From contig CAYJPN010000026.1 of assembly GCA_964372115.1 (NCBI GenBank), positions 1 to 64,000 on the forward strand: DNA of 64,000 nucleotides, given 5' to 3'. Made by a program: the position numbers and the translations under genes. Below are positions 27,201 through 36,313 of this stretch, piece after piece. Below the pieces are notes generated by a model. The model was not told the DNA's origin. It saw nothing but the letters and a program-made list of their open reading frames with translations, and searched no databases. Numbering within the stretch: position 1 is the first letter of the stretch; each line of letters begins with the position of its first letter. Origin of the DNA: CG2-30-36-16 sp964372115. GTDB lineage: Bacteria > Bacteroidota > Ignavibacteria > Ignavibacteriales > Ignavibacteriaceae.

Positions 27201-29709
27201 CACTCTCTGCTGCGCCGGCAAACCTGCAAATTACAAACTGCCCTGTTTGCGTTATATTATCAAAATGGATGTTATTAGCAGCAGCATCACAATAAGTAGC
27301 TGATTTAACAAACGTCCAGTCCCCCGAAGAGGTTGGTCTAAAATATAGTTTTACTGCCTCCGGAGTATCTTCCATTACTTCTGTTACTTCTTCTTCAATT
27401 GTAAATGTAATATCGATGTTGTATGAACCGGTTCCGAATTGATGGATTAGCCAATATTGTCTATCGTAAGTTCTGGTTACATTTGCCGGATTTGAATTAG
27501 GTGCGTTTTCATGCTTGGTAATTATGTAATTAGTTGTTTCCGATTTGCTGTTTACATCCACCATCATGTCAATTGATGAAAGATCTATACTACCTGTAAA
27601 TCCATTTTCAATTGTCTGATAAATACAAATCCCTCCCGATACCGGTGCGCCTGATTCCGCCCAGGCATTATCGGTCATATTATTAAGCAATCCGCCTCTG
27701 CCGTTTGCCCTATCTGATAAAACAGTTCCGGTTGAACCATTACATTGAAAATATGCAATGAGATTGCTCTCAGTACCGGATAATGTTTTGAACATATTAT
27801 CTCTTATTTCCTGTTGGGTTCTGCATGACTTCCATATGTGGATTTCATCCATCTTACCGGAAAAATATGAATCGGTAGGAGTATTATCGACTCCAGCCTC
27901 AGCCCCCAGGATAAGTGCATTTGCAATCTCATAGGTAATGGGTTCAACATACCAGTTGTCATAAGTGTCTTTTAATTCTCCATCCAAATAGATTTTTACC
28001 AGGTCATCATCAGTTGTACCGGTTATATGATGCCATCCGGTTAAAGCCGAAGCATCAAAGCTGACAATCCTATAGCCATAGCTGTGGGAAACTGCAAATT
28101 TTATTGTACCTTCATTATTTTGCAAATTATAACCGCCATCATGACCATTTTCCAATTCGGTATTACTAATGAGTTTTTCTGTACCGGTTATATCCCAATT
28201 ATCAAAATAGACCCACATTTCTATCGAAATCATACCCGGTCTGAAAACGGATGATTTTCCCAAATTGACATAGTCATCTATACCGTCAAAACTTAAACAA
28301 TTACCGTGAGAGATATCGGTTTCGCCAACGGAAAAATTCCAATCGGCGCTGTTGCTTATTCCTGCAAAATTTTTCCCTACATTATCTTCAAAGGCATCAG
28401 CAGCAATAGTTACGTAATAATTAGTGTTGAGTGAAAGAGATTCATTTACTTGAACTGTTACATCTTTTATATTAATTGTAACATCAGCACTATTACTAGC
28501 AATACTTTTAATAAGAGAACCATTTTCCCGATACAAACTGATGTTCCCCCCGGCAGGGATTATTTTCCGATTGAAACTAAAATAAATTTTCGTCAATGAG
28601 GTATTTGAGAACTTTACGTCATCTGCAGGTAATTTATATGTAATATAAGTTGCAGGCTCTCCCTGAAATTCGTAAGCCCCTATATCTTCTATAGTATTAT
28701 AAAACCTGTTGTTTCCCAGAATGTCATAAGCGCCGATATCATCAGTTATTAATCCGAATCCCACATTCAAACATGGCGAATTTGCAGTAAGCGCATATGG
28801 ATTATCCCCGCTGCCTATAAATTTGGGATCATCATAAGTTACGTTAGTTTTACTAATATATCCGGTCCCGTAATAAGTGTTTTGTCCATTATTAAAAAAA
28901 TTACAATGTCTAAATGCTACTGCATTATTTTCATTGGAATTATTGTAAGTAATCCAATTCCCGTATGCAACAATTACATTTGTCGCTCTAAAAGTGCTGG
29001 AACCAGTAATAGTGAATGCCCCCTCACAATTAATAAAAGTACTATTGTAGCAATGAAAGGTTGCTGCAGTTGAATAGCACCCGGTATTTGAATTTACTAC
29101 AAGGTTATTGACAAAATGAGTAGTATCTGTACTTTCTCCCTGCGATGAACGAATACCATTGTTTGAATTAGCTTCAAACTTGCAACTCCTTACAATAATA
29201 CTTGAAGTATTGGCAAATATTCCTTCTCCATTATTATTGTAGAAATAACAATATTCAATAATCGGATCGCAGCTCCAAACTCCCAGAGCACAGTCTGCAG
29301 CGGAATGACCCGCATTGGTAAATGTAAAACCTCTAATGATACAGTTATTTGTAACGGGGACGTAATCCATCTGCATAATCTTGTTGCTTGCAGATGATGA
29401 TCCATCTAGAATACATTGTGAATAATCATAATCGGCATCAATCCATAAACTTCCATTTCCATCATCAGATGTAATTTTCCTGTCACTGTCTATATTAATT
29501 ATATCTGATAGATTATATGTTCCATATTTAACAAGTATAACATCATCGGGAGAAGAGGCATCATAAGCTCCCTGAATTGAAGCTTTCGCAGTTGCCCAGC
29601 TTAAGCCATTGTTTGCATCATTACCGTCTGTTTTAACAAAATAAGTTGTTTGTGCAAATAGATTTTGAATAAATAAAAAGAAGAAGACAACCAGGATTAA
29701 CCTTTTCAT
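24235..29709 (-). CDS. Giant multidomain LamG / beta-helix secreted protein with T9SS sorting domain
   Basis: About 1824 residues from ATG 29709, where a signal peptide begins (MKRLILVVFFFLFIQNLFAQ). Order: a parallel beta-helix or DUF1565-like region (about 20-370, TYFVKTDGNDANNGLSW), an SbsA-like Ig domain (395-480), a first LamG/concanavalin-like domain (about 490-690), a second (about 850-1050), an Fn3-like domain (about 1215-1310), a third LamG (about 1320-1500) and a T9SS C-terminal domain (last 80 residues, YQNYPNPFNPVTKITF). It is a surface or released adhesin or carbohydrate-binding protein; no catalytic site is visible. A frame continues upstream to 29850, but that part belongs to a truncated receiver gene. 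Confidence 0.88.
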   Translation of the reverse strand: MKRLILVVFFFLFIQNLFAQTTYFVKTDGNDANNGLSWATAKASIQGAYDASSPDDVILVKYGTYNLSDIINIDSDRKITSDDGNGSLWIDADYDYSQCILDGSSSASNKIMQMDYVPVTNNCIIRGFTFTNAGHSAADCALGVWSCDPIIEYCYFYNNNGEGIFANTSSIIVRSCKFEANSNNGIRSSQGESTDTTHFVNNLVVNSNTGCYSTAATFHCYNSTFINCEGAFTITGSSTFRATNVIVAYGNWITYNNSNENNAVAFRHCNFFNNGQNTYYGTGYISKTNVTYDDPKFIGSGDNPYALTANSPCLNVGFGLITDDIGAYDILGNNRFYNTIEDIGAYEFQGEPATYITYKLPADDVKFSNTSLTKIYFSFNRKIIPAGGNISLYRENGSLIKSIASNSADVTINIKDVTVQVNESLSLNTNYYVTIAADAFEDNVGKNFAGISNSADWNFSVGETDISHGNCLSFDGIDDYVNLGKSSVFRPGMISIEMWVYFDNWDITGTEKLISNTELENGHDGGYNLQNNEGTIKFAVSHSYGYRIVSFDASALTGWHHITGTTDDDLVKIYLDGELKDTYDNWYVEPITYEIANALILGAEAGVDNTPTDSYFSGKMDEIHIWKSCRTQQEIRDNMFKTLSGTESNLIAYFQCNGSTGTVLSDRANGRGGLLNNMTDNAWAESGAPVSGGICIYQTIENGFTGSIDLSSIDMMVDVNSKSETTNYIITKHENAPNSNPANVTRTYDRQYWLIHQFGTGSYNIDITFTIEEEVTEVMEDTPEAVKLYFRPTSSGDWTFVKSATYCDAAANNIHFDNITQTGQFVICRFAGAAESVAGNMLKFDGTNDYLAGYGLPHEFSEITLEAWVYPNSLTVEIQRFISLKNEIAVLRYDGSSLGGPGQIHFYIKTNGTLKSLRTSDVLRTGEWQHVAGTWDGTTMKIYRNGELLTSSSPGGTLDDGTGEFNISNPSESVDGFIEEIRIHSKALSDQEIREGMHITYTGYEESLTAYWQMNDDPGSTFATEVTGGYHGDLYNMDINNDWYPSTAPVGGGTSNTQTEASGIIGFTGTNVTMNYDTHNSASVTVTKINNAPNITPGDVDAVFDNQYWVINRFGTGAFNVDLTFTLSGGLTASDEANPLMIKLYTRESGSDGDWTFLKRASSVNASTGEVTFNDISSFSQFIIVRKFDVPAISTNDITGINTSSAISGGSNVEAYGTDITGKGVCWSTSTNPTIADAHTSDGTGLDEFESSISGLSKNTRYYIRAYATNSTGTAYGEEKNFNTPNQLYNMLDFDGANDYVSTPITLPNQGTIEFWFKVDDINTGYLWTTTANHWYTQLANGNLYAWISGETGGEALIKSLSANTWYHCAITWLKAGISVTVQLFINGTLADFTSIPNSWGEPGSTLTIGKKTSYFNGKIDEFRIWNTVRTETQIRDNMHKFISPASDNLMCYYNFDNSSGSSISDGTSGGYNGTLNNMLNTNWLTSTAPIGVYGTYVRNTTQTSTGQTGKTISATISSGGDDTNYLGIYTYGDGDASIDVETFPDGITQRTNFIWGVREFGSCTADLVFDYSGIVGATTNESSLKLMKRSNASSAWTDVTGSAIQNTDNHTFTMSGITSFSEFSIGDGGTNPLPVELSSFTANVVERIVKLTWKTATEVNNYGFEIERAIKNSKLKMKNWEALGFVDGAGNSNSTKEYSFTDENIGNGKYIYRLKQIDNDGGIEYSNEVEIDVDVIKEFALYQNYPNPFNPVTKITFAIPIKAKVNLAVYDILGRQIATLADDYKEPGRYEYTFDASSFASGVYVYRLTKDNFVVSKKMLYLK

Positions 29710-29710
29710 T

Positions 29711-29869
29711 TTATGCCTCGTTAGAATGTTTAATATTTTCAAGAGTTTGACGAATGGATAACAGATCATTTTTGAGAAAGTAAAACTCAATTCCAATTGA
29801 TTTGGCTTTTTGTCTGTATGAAAAGTTATCGCAACTTGTAACAAACGCAATGCGCATTTTCGAATTCAT
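29711..29869 (-). pseudogene. Truncated receiver-domain gene
   Basis: A 52-residue frame (ATG 29869, TAA 29711-29713), one nucleotide from the next ATG, reads as the C-terminal half of a receiver domain: VTSCDNFSYRQKAKSIGIEF then YFLKNDLLSIRQ. It is clearly homologous to LTSYDNFQYRQKAEACGVEF / YFLKNNMLEIRK in the intact receiver at 31488-31853. The half with the phosphoacceptor aspartate is absent. It is a remnant of a duplicated receiver gene. Confidence 0.75.
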
Positions 29870-29883
29870 CTTTTTAATTTTTT

Positions 29884-31416
29884 TCAATCGATATAATCGT
29901 TACTATAACTCATAAAAATATAATCGCCGCCGGCTCCTCTATTTAAGTCCTGTTTTATATTGTTATTGCTTTGCATCATTATATCAAAAAATACCGCGCC
30001 GGCTTTTACATCTTTCGAAATTATATCGCTCGAAGTATTTTCATTTCTCAGCTTTATTCCTCTAATCGGATCGGTTGAGCCACGTTTGTAACAGAGATAA
30101 ATAAAATCGCCGCTCGCGCCTTTATTCAAATCAACATTAATTTTTGTGTAACCGGAAGGAACACTTTCTCCGGCATCTTCATCCTGGAATTTAATGCTGC
30201 TGATCGGGGTATTAGAAGTTGTACCGTCATCGAGCCCTAACGCGTAATAGATGGCAATATAATCACCGCCCGCACCCTGGTTACAATCCATACCAAGTTT
30301 ATAATATGTCAAACCATTTTCGTTTATAACATCGGCTAAACTGCTCCAGTTGTTCGAGGTTTTTACTTGCAAATCGATGATGCACGAATGCGGTGTGGAA
30401 GTCTGAGAAATTTTTTTATCGTTTGCCCATGTAGCATAGGCATCTCTAATTTCAGTTTTTCTTGTTTCAGAGCTGCATAATTCCCAGATGGGCAATAAAG
30501 AATTATTTGATGCAAACTCGCAGAACACCGGGTTATCATTTATACTTTGTATCCAGTTATTATAATCACCATCGTTTATTATGTTCTGTCCGTACTCGCT
30601 CAAACCGCCGTATGTTTCGAGCCGCTCTTCTTTGCTGTTGCTGAATGTACCCCACTGCGCCTCTGAAATAGTTTCGGTTGTAATTGAAGCTGATGAAAAT
30701 TTAGATTTGAATCCATAATTTGCATAAGCGCCGACAGACTTACCGCCGGTTACGTCGGAACTTTTTGCAGATATATTATAATCTAATCTTCCGCCGACTA
30801 TTATCCCCACCATACAGTGTGTGCCGTATGTTTGAAATATTGTTGCCGGGCTGACCGACGCATCATTTAATTTAGAACCTGCTGTTTCAGTTAAATAATT
30901 TTTAATTTCAGAAACAGAAACATCAATCGGTATACGAAAAGATAATTTTTGAATTATACTATGTACGGTTGCGTAAGAATATTCATGCTGACTGTACCGG
31001 TTCTGCGAAAAGCTTGCTCTCACGGCGCCGCTAAAGAACATATAACTGCCGGTAAGCTCTGCCTGAACCTGCAGACTCGTTGCATACTCACTAACTGTTG
31101 TTCCCGATGAAGTTGTAAATACGCTTTTTTCAATTGTCTTTTTCTCAATAAGATTTGCTTCGGCAAGTTTATCTAAATCGAGCAGACGCGCTTTTACTAT
31201 AGATACATCCGCATATTTCTCAAATACATCATAACCACAGCCAAGATTCTCAACTCCTTTTTCTGTTGTTATCGGGTCAGGTTCAGGTTCGGTTGGACTT
31301 TTTTTACATCCCCCATCAAAAACCGCAATCAATAAAACCATGAGGAATAGTTTGACTGCTCTCCATGCCGGAAACGTATTCTTCAATTTAAACGAATAGA
31401 AATTATTTTTGAACAT
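29884..31416 (-). CDS. MACPF/perforin-domain lipoprotein with C-terminal beta-prism repeats
   Basis: A 510-residue protein. The N-terminus has a hydrophobic stretch ending in a lipobox-like IAVFDGGC at about 36, so it is likely a lipoprotein. The MACPF signature YGTHCMVGIIVGG (about 195-207) matches [YWF]-G-T-H-x-x6-GG of the complement/perforin pore family. The C-terminal third (about 345-510) contains three repeats of the type DLNKGASGDFIYLCYKR / NRGAGGDYIFMSYS, resembling MABP beta-prism domains that bind membranes. GGAG precedes ATG 31416. The closest characterised idea is the Bacteroides BSAP antimicrobial MACPF lipoproteins, but this is inference. Confidence 0.85.
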   Translation of the reverse strand: MFKNNFYSFKLKNTFPAWRAVKLFLMVLLIAVFDGGCKKSPTEPEPDPITTEKGVENLGCGYDVFEKYADVSIVKARLLDLDKLAEANLIEKKTIEKSVFTTSSGTTVSEYATSLQVQAELTGSYMFFSGAVRASFSQNRYSQHEYSYATVHSIIQKLSFRIPIDVSVSEIKNYLTETAGSKLNDASVSPATIFQTYGTHCMVGIIVGGRLDYNISAKSSDVTGGKSVGAYANYGFKSKFSSASITTETISEAQWGTFSNSKEERLETYGGLSEYGQNIINDGDYNNWIQSINDNPVFCEFASNNSLLPIWELCSSETRKTEIRDAYATWANDKKISQTSTPHSCIIDLQVKTSNNWSSLADVINENGLTYYKLGMDCNQGAGGDYIAIYYALGLDDGTTSNTPISSIKFQDEDAGESVPSGYTKINVDLNKGASGDFIYLCYKRGSTDPIRGIKLRNENTSSDIISKDVKAGAVFFDIMMQSNNNIKQDLNRGAGGDYIFMSYSNDYID

Positions 31417-31487
31417 AACAGCTCCTTGTTATTAGAAATTAATTTTGAATTTTTACACTTACTGTAATCTTATTTAAGAATGATTTT

Positions 31488-31853
31488 TTAATCATACAGG
31501 GCGCGCTCATTCAGTAGTTTTCTTATTTCAAGCATATTGTTTTTTAGAAAGTAAAATTCAACACCGCAGGCTTCTGCTTTTTGCCGGTACTGAAAATTAT
31601 CGTAGCTTGTTAATATTGCCACATGCACCTGCGGCATTAGTTTTTTTATTTCAGATGCCGCACTCAATCCGTTTTTTTTCCCCATCCGGATATCCATCAA
31701 TATCCAGTCGGGACAAAACTGAGTACTGGCTGTTACCGCAGTTTCACCGTCAACACATTCCATTACTACATCATTTTTTTCCACAACCGTGTTAATGATT
31801 TCTTTTCTCATTAAAGCATTATCATCTACAATCATAATTCGCATCGGGTTCAC
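31488..31853 (-). CDS. Single-domain response regulator beside the MACPF gene
   Basis: A 121-residue stand-alone receiver: acidic pair in IMIVDDNALMR, phosphoacceptor in WILMDIRMGKKNG (about 54), AILTSYDNF and lysine in YFLKNNM. There is no output domain. It lies 71 nt upstream of the perforin-like gene on the same strand and could be cotranscribed with it. A decayed copy of its second half sits on the far side of the perforin gene. Phosphate probably comes from one of the local kinases. Confidence 0.86.
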   Translation of the reverse strand: MNPMRIMIVDDNALMRKEIINTVVEKNDVVMECVDGETAVTASTQFCPDWILMDIRMGKKNGLSAASEIKKLMPQVHVAILTSYDNFQYRQKAEACGVEFYFLKNNMLEIRKLLNERALYD

Positions 31854-31970
31854 ATGTTTCTTTATTGTAAAAATATTGAGTTGGTTTGAAGAATAAATGA
31901 GTTTCAGAACTCATTTTTTGAAAAAGAAGTTAGTTGGGATTTGAATAGAAGTGATTGTTAATTCTGATGT

Positions 31971-32624
31971 TCAGAAAAGATCTTTATTTTCGATCGCAAA
32001 TTTTATTAAACCATGTTTGCCGTGAAGATTCAGTTTTACCGAGATGTTAGTACGGTGATTACCTGCTGTCCTATCACTTATAAATAATGCTTCAGCAATT
32101 TCGCAGTTTGTTTTCCACTCCGCAATTAGGTTCATTACGGCTCGTTCTGTTTTGGTCAATGAATTTATTGATTCTAATAATACTTTGTTTAAATACCTGT
32201 CTTTTTTTCCACTCTTTATAATTTCTGAAAGTCTTATACTGATGTATGTTTCACCATTTAAAACTTTCACTACTGCTTCGGTTAACTCATCCACCGCAGT
32301 TTCTTTTAAAAGATAACCTTTAGCGCCTGATGAAACAGCCTGGTAAAAATATGTAATGTTTTCGTGCATTGTTAAAAGTAATATTTTGGTCGGTTCGGGT
32401 TCCTCATATAACTCCGATAAAATTTCCAGCCCTGTTTTACCTGGCATCCGCAGATCGATAACTGCAACATCCGGTTTTATCCCGCGTATAATACCGATTG
32501 CATCAATTCCATTTTCAGCTTCGTAGAACTCCAAGTAATTTAAAGATGTTAATGCTTGTTTAACGCCTGTTCTAAACAGCGGGTGATCGTCTGCAATTAG
32601 TATTTTTATTTTATTCTGCTGCAT
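31971..32624 (-). CDS. LuxR/NarL-family response regulator
   Basis: A 217-residue regulator: receiver (ILIADDHPLFRTGVKQAL, phosphoacceptor in VAVIDLRMPGKTG, lysine in GYLLKET) and a C-terminal LuxR-type helix-turn-helix (LTKTERAVMNLIAEWKTNCE, then IAEALFISDRTAGNHRTNI). Its start overlaps the upstream kinase by 14 nt, so it is the cognate response regulator of that kinase. Likely targets are the nearby receiver, perforin and LamG genes, but no binding sites were identified. Confidence 0.92.
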   Translation of the reverse strand: MQQNKIKILIADDHPLFRTGVKQALTSLNYLEFYEAENGIDAIGIIRGIKPDVAVIDLRMPGKTGLEILSELYEEPEPTKILLLTMHENITYFYQAVSSGAKGYLLKETAVDELTEAVVKVLNGETYISIRLSEIIKSGKKDRYLNKVLLESINSLTKTERAVMNLIAEWKTNCEIAEALFISDRTAGNHRTNISVKLNLHGKHGLIKFAIENKDLF

Positions 32625-35600
32625 ACTTCCGGCTTCTGTTTTTTAATTGAATTATGATGGTGGTTCCTTTATTAATTTCGGAGATTATCTTCATCTCTGC
32701 ATTTAACATCCACGCTCTTTCTTTCATACCTTTTATACCGAGATGCGGTCGTTCCTGTTTTATATTTTTATTCGAATTATTAAAACCCCGCCCGTTATCT
32801 TTTATCTTTAAAATAAGATACTTCTGTTCGATAATACTTTCTAATTTTACGGTTGAAGCTTCCGCATGTTTAATTATATTGTTCAACGCCTCTTGTAATA
32901 TTCTAAAAACATTTATCTTTTCTTCTTCAGAAAAATATTCATCAAGTGAATCAAGATTGTTCTCAATTATCAAGTTAGTTGCGGATTCAATCCTGTATTC
33001 CATCGATTCAATTGCTTGAGTCAGCCCGAGCGCTTCAAGTTCAGATGGATGAAGCAAATGAGAAATATTACTAATATCCCTGATGGATGTATCGAGAATA
33101 TCTATAACACCGTTTACCCGATCTTCATAATTTTTATCTCGGCGGCTGAGTAAAAGTTTATTTTTTACAACCAATAAATTTTGTCCGAGATCGTCATGAA
33201 GTTCGGATGAAATTTTTTTCCTTTCCTCTTCGTGCGAATTGATTAACTGATTTGTAAGATCGCGCTGGATTTCTTTTTCCTGTTTCAGCCGGTTAATTCG
33301 TGAGCGGAATATCAGTAACACTACAAGAATAACCATACCGGCGGAAATTATTCTAAACCACCAGGTATTATAATACGCCGGATGTATAATAATTTTTAAT
33401 ACAGTTTCTTTATCCGACCATCTACCGTCGCTGTTAGCCGCGGTTATTCTTAAAGTATAACTGCCCGGGTCTATATTGGTAAATGATGCTGTTCTTGTTG
33501 ATGCATCAGCATGTATCCAGTTGTCACTAAAACCATGCAGCATGTACTTGTATTGTGTTCTTTGCGGATGCAGATAATCTGTAGAAAAAAACTCAAACGA
33601 AAAAAACACATCCGCCTGCGTTAATTCAACTTCTTGTAAATAAGAAATATTTCTACCGGTTGAAAACTCTTCATTGTTTTTTTTGAAACCGGCAATTATA
33701 ACATCAGGTCTGAAATCGTTTGTTATAATATCGTCCGGATAAAAAGATGTATATCCTTCGATACCTCCGAAGAAGAATTCATCGGCGGGACTTTTATAAT
33801 ATGCACACGTGTTAAATTCATCCGATTGCAGTCCGAAATCAACGCCAAAGTTAACTGCTTCTTCTGTGTCTGAATTATATTTTATTAAACCTTTATTAGT
33901 ACTCAGCCAGAGATTATTTTTATCATCTGCAAGTATGCCGTAAATATAATCGTTGGCAAACCCATTCTTAATATTAAATGTTTCGAAAGTATTTGAGCGC
34001 CGGTTAAATTTGTTCAAACCGTTTTCGGTGCCTATCCACATGGTGCCTTTATTATCCTGACAAAAACAATTTATTCTATTCGAACTTAGTGAGTTTAATT
34101 TTTCATCTGCATGGAATGATTTTATTCTGCCCGTGAGTGGATGTAAAACAGAGAACCCGTCCCGGTCGCTGCCAATCCAGATGTTTCCCTCAACATCTTC
34201 AAAGAGCGATTTATATTTTCTATCTATAATTGATGAGGCATCTTTTTTATTATGTATAAATTCTTTTACGGTTTTATCCTCAGGGACGTATTCAATCAGG
34301 CTTTTGTCTGTGCCGAAATATATTTTGCCATTCCTGTTTTTGATGATAGAATACACTTCATTAAATGTGGTAAGTATTTTTTCATCAAAATATTTATTAA
34401 AGGGTCTGCTAACACTTCCATTTTTTACGTTGTACAATAATAACCCGGTTCCTTCTGTTCCTATCCAGAATAGATCTTCCTCAACGGGATCTTGAAGTAT
34501 CGAATAAATATTTAAACGGTCAAGAGCATTTATATTTTTAAAATATGAAATAACTCCCTCTTTATAATCAGCAATGTTTACAGATGTATGTCCGCCAATC
34601 CACAGCCTGTTTTTATTATCTATTAAAAAACAGCGCACACTCGAAAATGTAAGCGCCGGTTCGGTTGTTGTCTTGTATGTATTAAACTTTTTCGGATAAA
34701 CAGCCTGCTGAAATATTCCCCTTCCTTCTGTGCCTATCCACAGCAGTCCCGAACGATCGACTAATATAGCCCGAGGAATACCTCTATCATTTTTTTTCCA
34801 AACTTTAGTAAACTTTTTTTGCTTTGAAAAATATTTATAAACTCCCCCCGATGTTGTAAGTATAAACTCGCTGCCTTTCAATTTAATAATTTGATAAACA
34901 TATGGATGATAATTTAATTCAGCAGGATCAAGATGAATTAGATCCTGCCGCTCATCTTTATAAATAAATATTCCTTCAGTAGAAGTGCCGATCAGTATTT
35001 CTTTATCTTCGGTTTCGGCAAATGAAAAAATGCCTGCACTTGCATTTACATTTATCCTTACTTTTTTTAATTCATTCTTACTACGGTTAAACATGTAACA
35101 ACCATCGCCGCTTGTACCGATCCAGATGTTACTGCGGCTGTCTTTGAATAATTGCAAAATATATTTACCATGCAGTTGCAGCGACCCGTATAATTCATGT
35201 GCCTTATAAAATTTATTCGTAATAAGATTCAGTTGATAAATTCCTGCACGCGTTCCGATCCACAAGGTATCATTCAAACATAATAATGAAGTAACGTGTT
35301 TGTTTCTTAAAGTAGTGAACATCTCAACTGGCAGTTTATCATTTTCAAACAGACCGGTTTCAAGATTATACCGGCTTATACCGTTGCCTGTGCCGATCCA
35401 TAAAATGTTTTTATATTCGTATAAACTTTTTACAACATTGCCGTTTAGTGAATTGACATTTCGAACATCATTCTTGAAGTTTATAAAACTATACCCGTCA
35501 AACCTGTTTAATCCGTCCTGCGTGCCTATCCATATATATCCTTTTGAATCCTGAAGAAAAGTAAAAATAAAATTTTGAGAAAGCCCGTCTTTAATATTCA

Positions 35601-35679
35601 AAGATCGCATAAAATTATTTTGCGGATAAAACGAAACTGTATTTAGTAGTATGATAAGTAAGAAAATAATTCTTTGCAT
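32611..35679 (-). CDS. Two-component propeller sensor kinase
   Basis: About 1022 residues from ATG 35679 (a TTG at 35694 adds MKRKI). A signal peptide or first segment (IIFLLIILLNTVSFYPQ) leads to about 650 residues of Reg_prop repeats (GYIWIGTQDGLNRFDGYSF, NIWIGTSGDGCYMFNR, GTMWIGTENGLNKFNR) forming two seven-bladed propellers, a Y_Y_Y domain (about 660-770), a membrane segment (about 780-800), HisKA_3 with the phospho-histidine in SSELHDDLGQ and HATPase_c (EALNNIIKHAEA, DNGRGF). Such sensors usually detect extracellular sugars or polymers. It pairs with the overlapping LuxR regulator. Confidence 0.93.
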   Translation of the reverse strand: MQRIIFLLIILLNTVSFYPQNNFMRSLNIKDGLSQNFIFTFLQDSKGYIWIGTQDGLNRFDGYSFINFKNDVRNVNSLNGNVVKSLYEYKNILWIGTGNGISRYNLETGLFENDKLPVEMFTTLRNKHVTSLLCLNDTLWIGTRAGIYQLNLITNKFYKAHELYGSLQLHGKYILQLFKDSRSNIWIGTSGDGCYMFNRSKNELKKVRINVNASAGIFSFAETEDKEILIGTSTEGIFIYKDERQDLIHLDPAELNYHPYVYQIIKLKGSEFILTTSGGVYKYFSKQKKFTKVWKKNDRGIPRAILVDRSGLLWIGTEGRGIFQQAVYPKKFNTYKTTTEPALTFSSVRCFLIDNKNRLWIGGHTSVNIADYKEGVISYFKNINALDRLNIYSILQDPVEEDLFWIGTEGTGLLLYNVKNGSVSRPFNKYFDEKILTTFNEVYSIIKNRNGKIYFGTDKSLIEYVPEDKTVKEFIHNKKDASSIIDRKYKSLFEDVEGNIWIGSDRDGFSVLHPLTGRIKSFHADEKLNSLSSNRINCFCQDNKGTMWIGTENGLNKFNRRSNTFETFNIKNGFANDYIYGILADDKNNLWLSTNKGLIKYNSDTEEAVNFGVDFGLQSDEFNTCAYYKSPADEFFFGGIEGYTSFYPDDIITNDFRPDVIIAGFKKNNEEFSTGRNISYLQEVELTQADVFFSFEFFSTDYLHPQRTQYKYMLHGFSDNWIHADASTRTASFTNIDPGSYTLRITAANSDGRWSDKETVLKIIIHPAYYNTWWFRIISAGMVILVVLLIFRSRINRLKQEKEIQRDLTNQLINSHEEERKKISSELHDDLGQNLLVVKNKLLLSRRDKNYEDRVNGVIDILDTSIRDISNISHLLHPSELEALGLTQAIESMEYRIESATNLIIENNLDSLDEYFSEEEKINVFRILQEALNNIIKHAEASTVKLESIIEQKYLILKIKDNGRGFNNSNKNIKQERPHLGIKGMKERAWMLNAEMKIISEINKGTTIIIQLKNRSRKYAAE

Positions 35680-35873
35680 AATTTTTCTCTTCAAAGTAAA
35701 GAGGAAACAGAAACCGGGTTAAGCAAAACTGGTTTTTAATATATGCAACATTACTATAATTTATTTAAAAATAGTAATTCTTATTGTTTTTTTCTGGTTG
35801 ATGTTTTGCGATATGAATCTATTATTCATCCGGCAACAAGAACTAGGGAAATCGTTTTTTTCTATTCTTTATC
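35680..35873. other. Intergenic region upstream of the propeller kinase
   Basis: AT-rich, holding the kinase promoter. I see no gene or repeat here. Confidence 0.4.
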
Positions 35874-36160
35874 TCATTTTAAAAAGATTATGAAGTAAAA
35901 GTGAGTTATTGTTTTTCTAAAATTGTAAGCGGATATTTGTCGGTCGAGTTCTCTGAAGCTGTAATTTCCTTGTTTGGCAAGTTTTAGATAAAATTCTCTT
36001 TCTTCAACGGTCTTAACCTTAAAAATATTGCCAGGTTGTGAGTCCAACTAATTGCTCTCAACAGTGTTGAGAGTTTTGGAAAGTTCTTGTAAGTCAATTA
36101 AAACCGCTTCATTCTCCAAATGTTCTTGTTTGTCAGGCGGTTGTGGTTTTTTACAATTAC
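35874..36160 (-). pseudogene. Remnant of a YhcG/DUF1016-like gene
   Basis: One minus-strand frame, broken by a TAG near 36050, reads ...DLQELSKTLNTVESN, stop, then VKTVEEREFYLKLAKQGNYS and FRELDRQISAYNFRKTI before a TGA. The second part strongly resembles the REFY...SxRELERQI..xxFERT core of DUF1016/YhcG PD-(D/E)XK proteins. There is no start codon and the nuclease domain is missing. The part upstream of the stop (about 36050-36160) is unidentified. Confidence 0.5.
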
Positions 36161-36313
36161 TACTAACGGTTTGGCAGCTACCCGAAGGCGGCGATTTAGA
36201 AGCGCTTCACTTTCAATATACCACAAAATTTGATTGAGGCACGAAGCTTGATTTAACCACTGAACCGCTACTTTTGTGTAGGTGCTGTTAGTGGCAGATG
36301 TTCTTACCCGAAG
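36160..36313. repeat. Cassette-like inverted repeat (attC-like)
   Basis: Read on the minus strand, CCACTAACAGCACCTAC (start of the element, near 36300) and GTAGCTGCCAAACCGTTAG (near 36165) are imperfect inverted arms about 110 nt apart. The element separates two decayed minus-strand single-gene units. The CTAAC...GTTAG ends resemble those around the broken cupin at 10.5-11.2 kb. The size is a little above the usual attC range. Confidence 0.4.
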
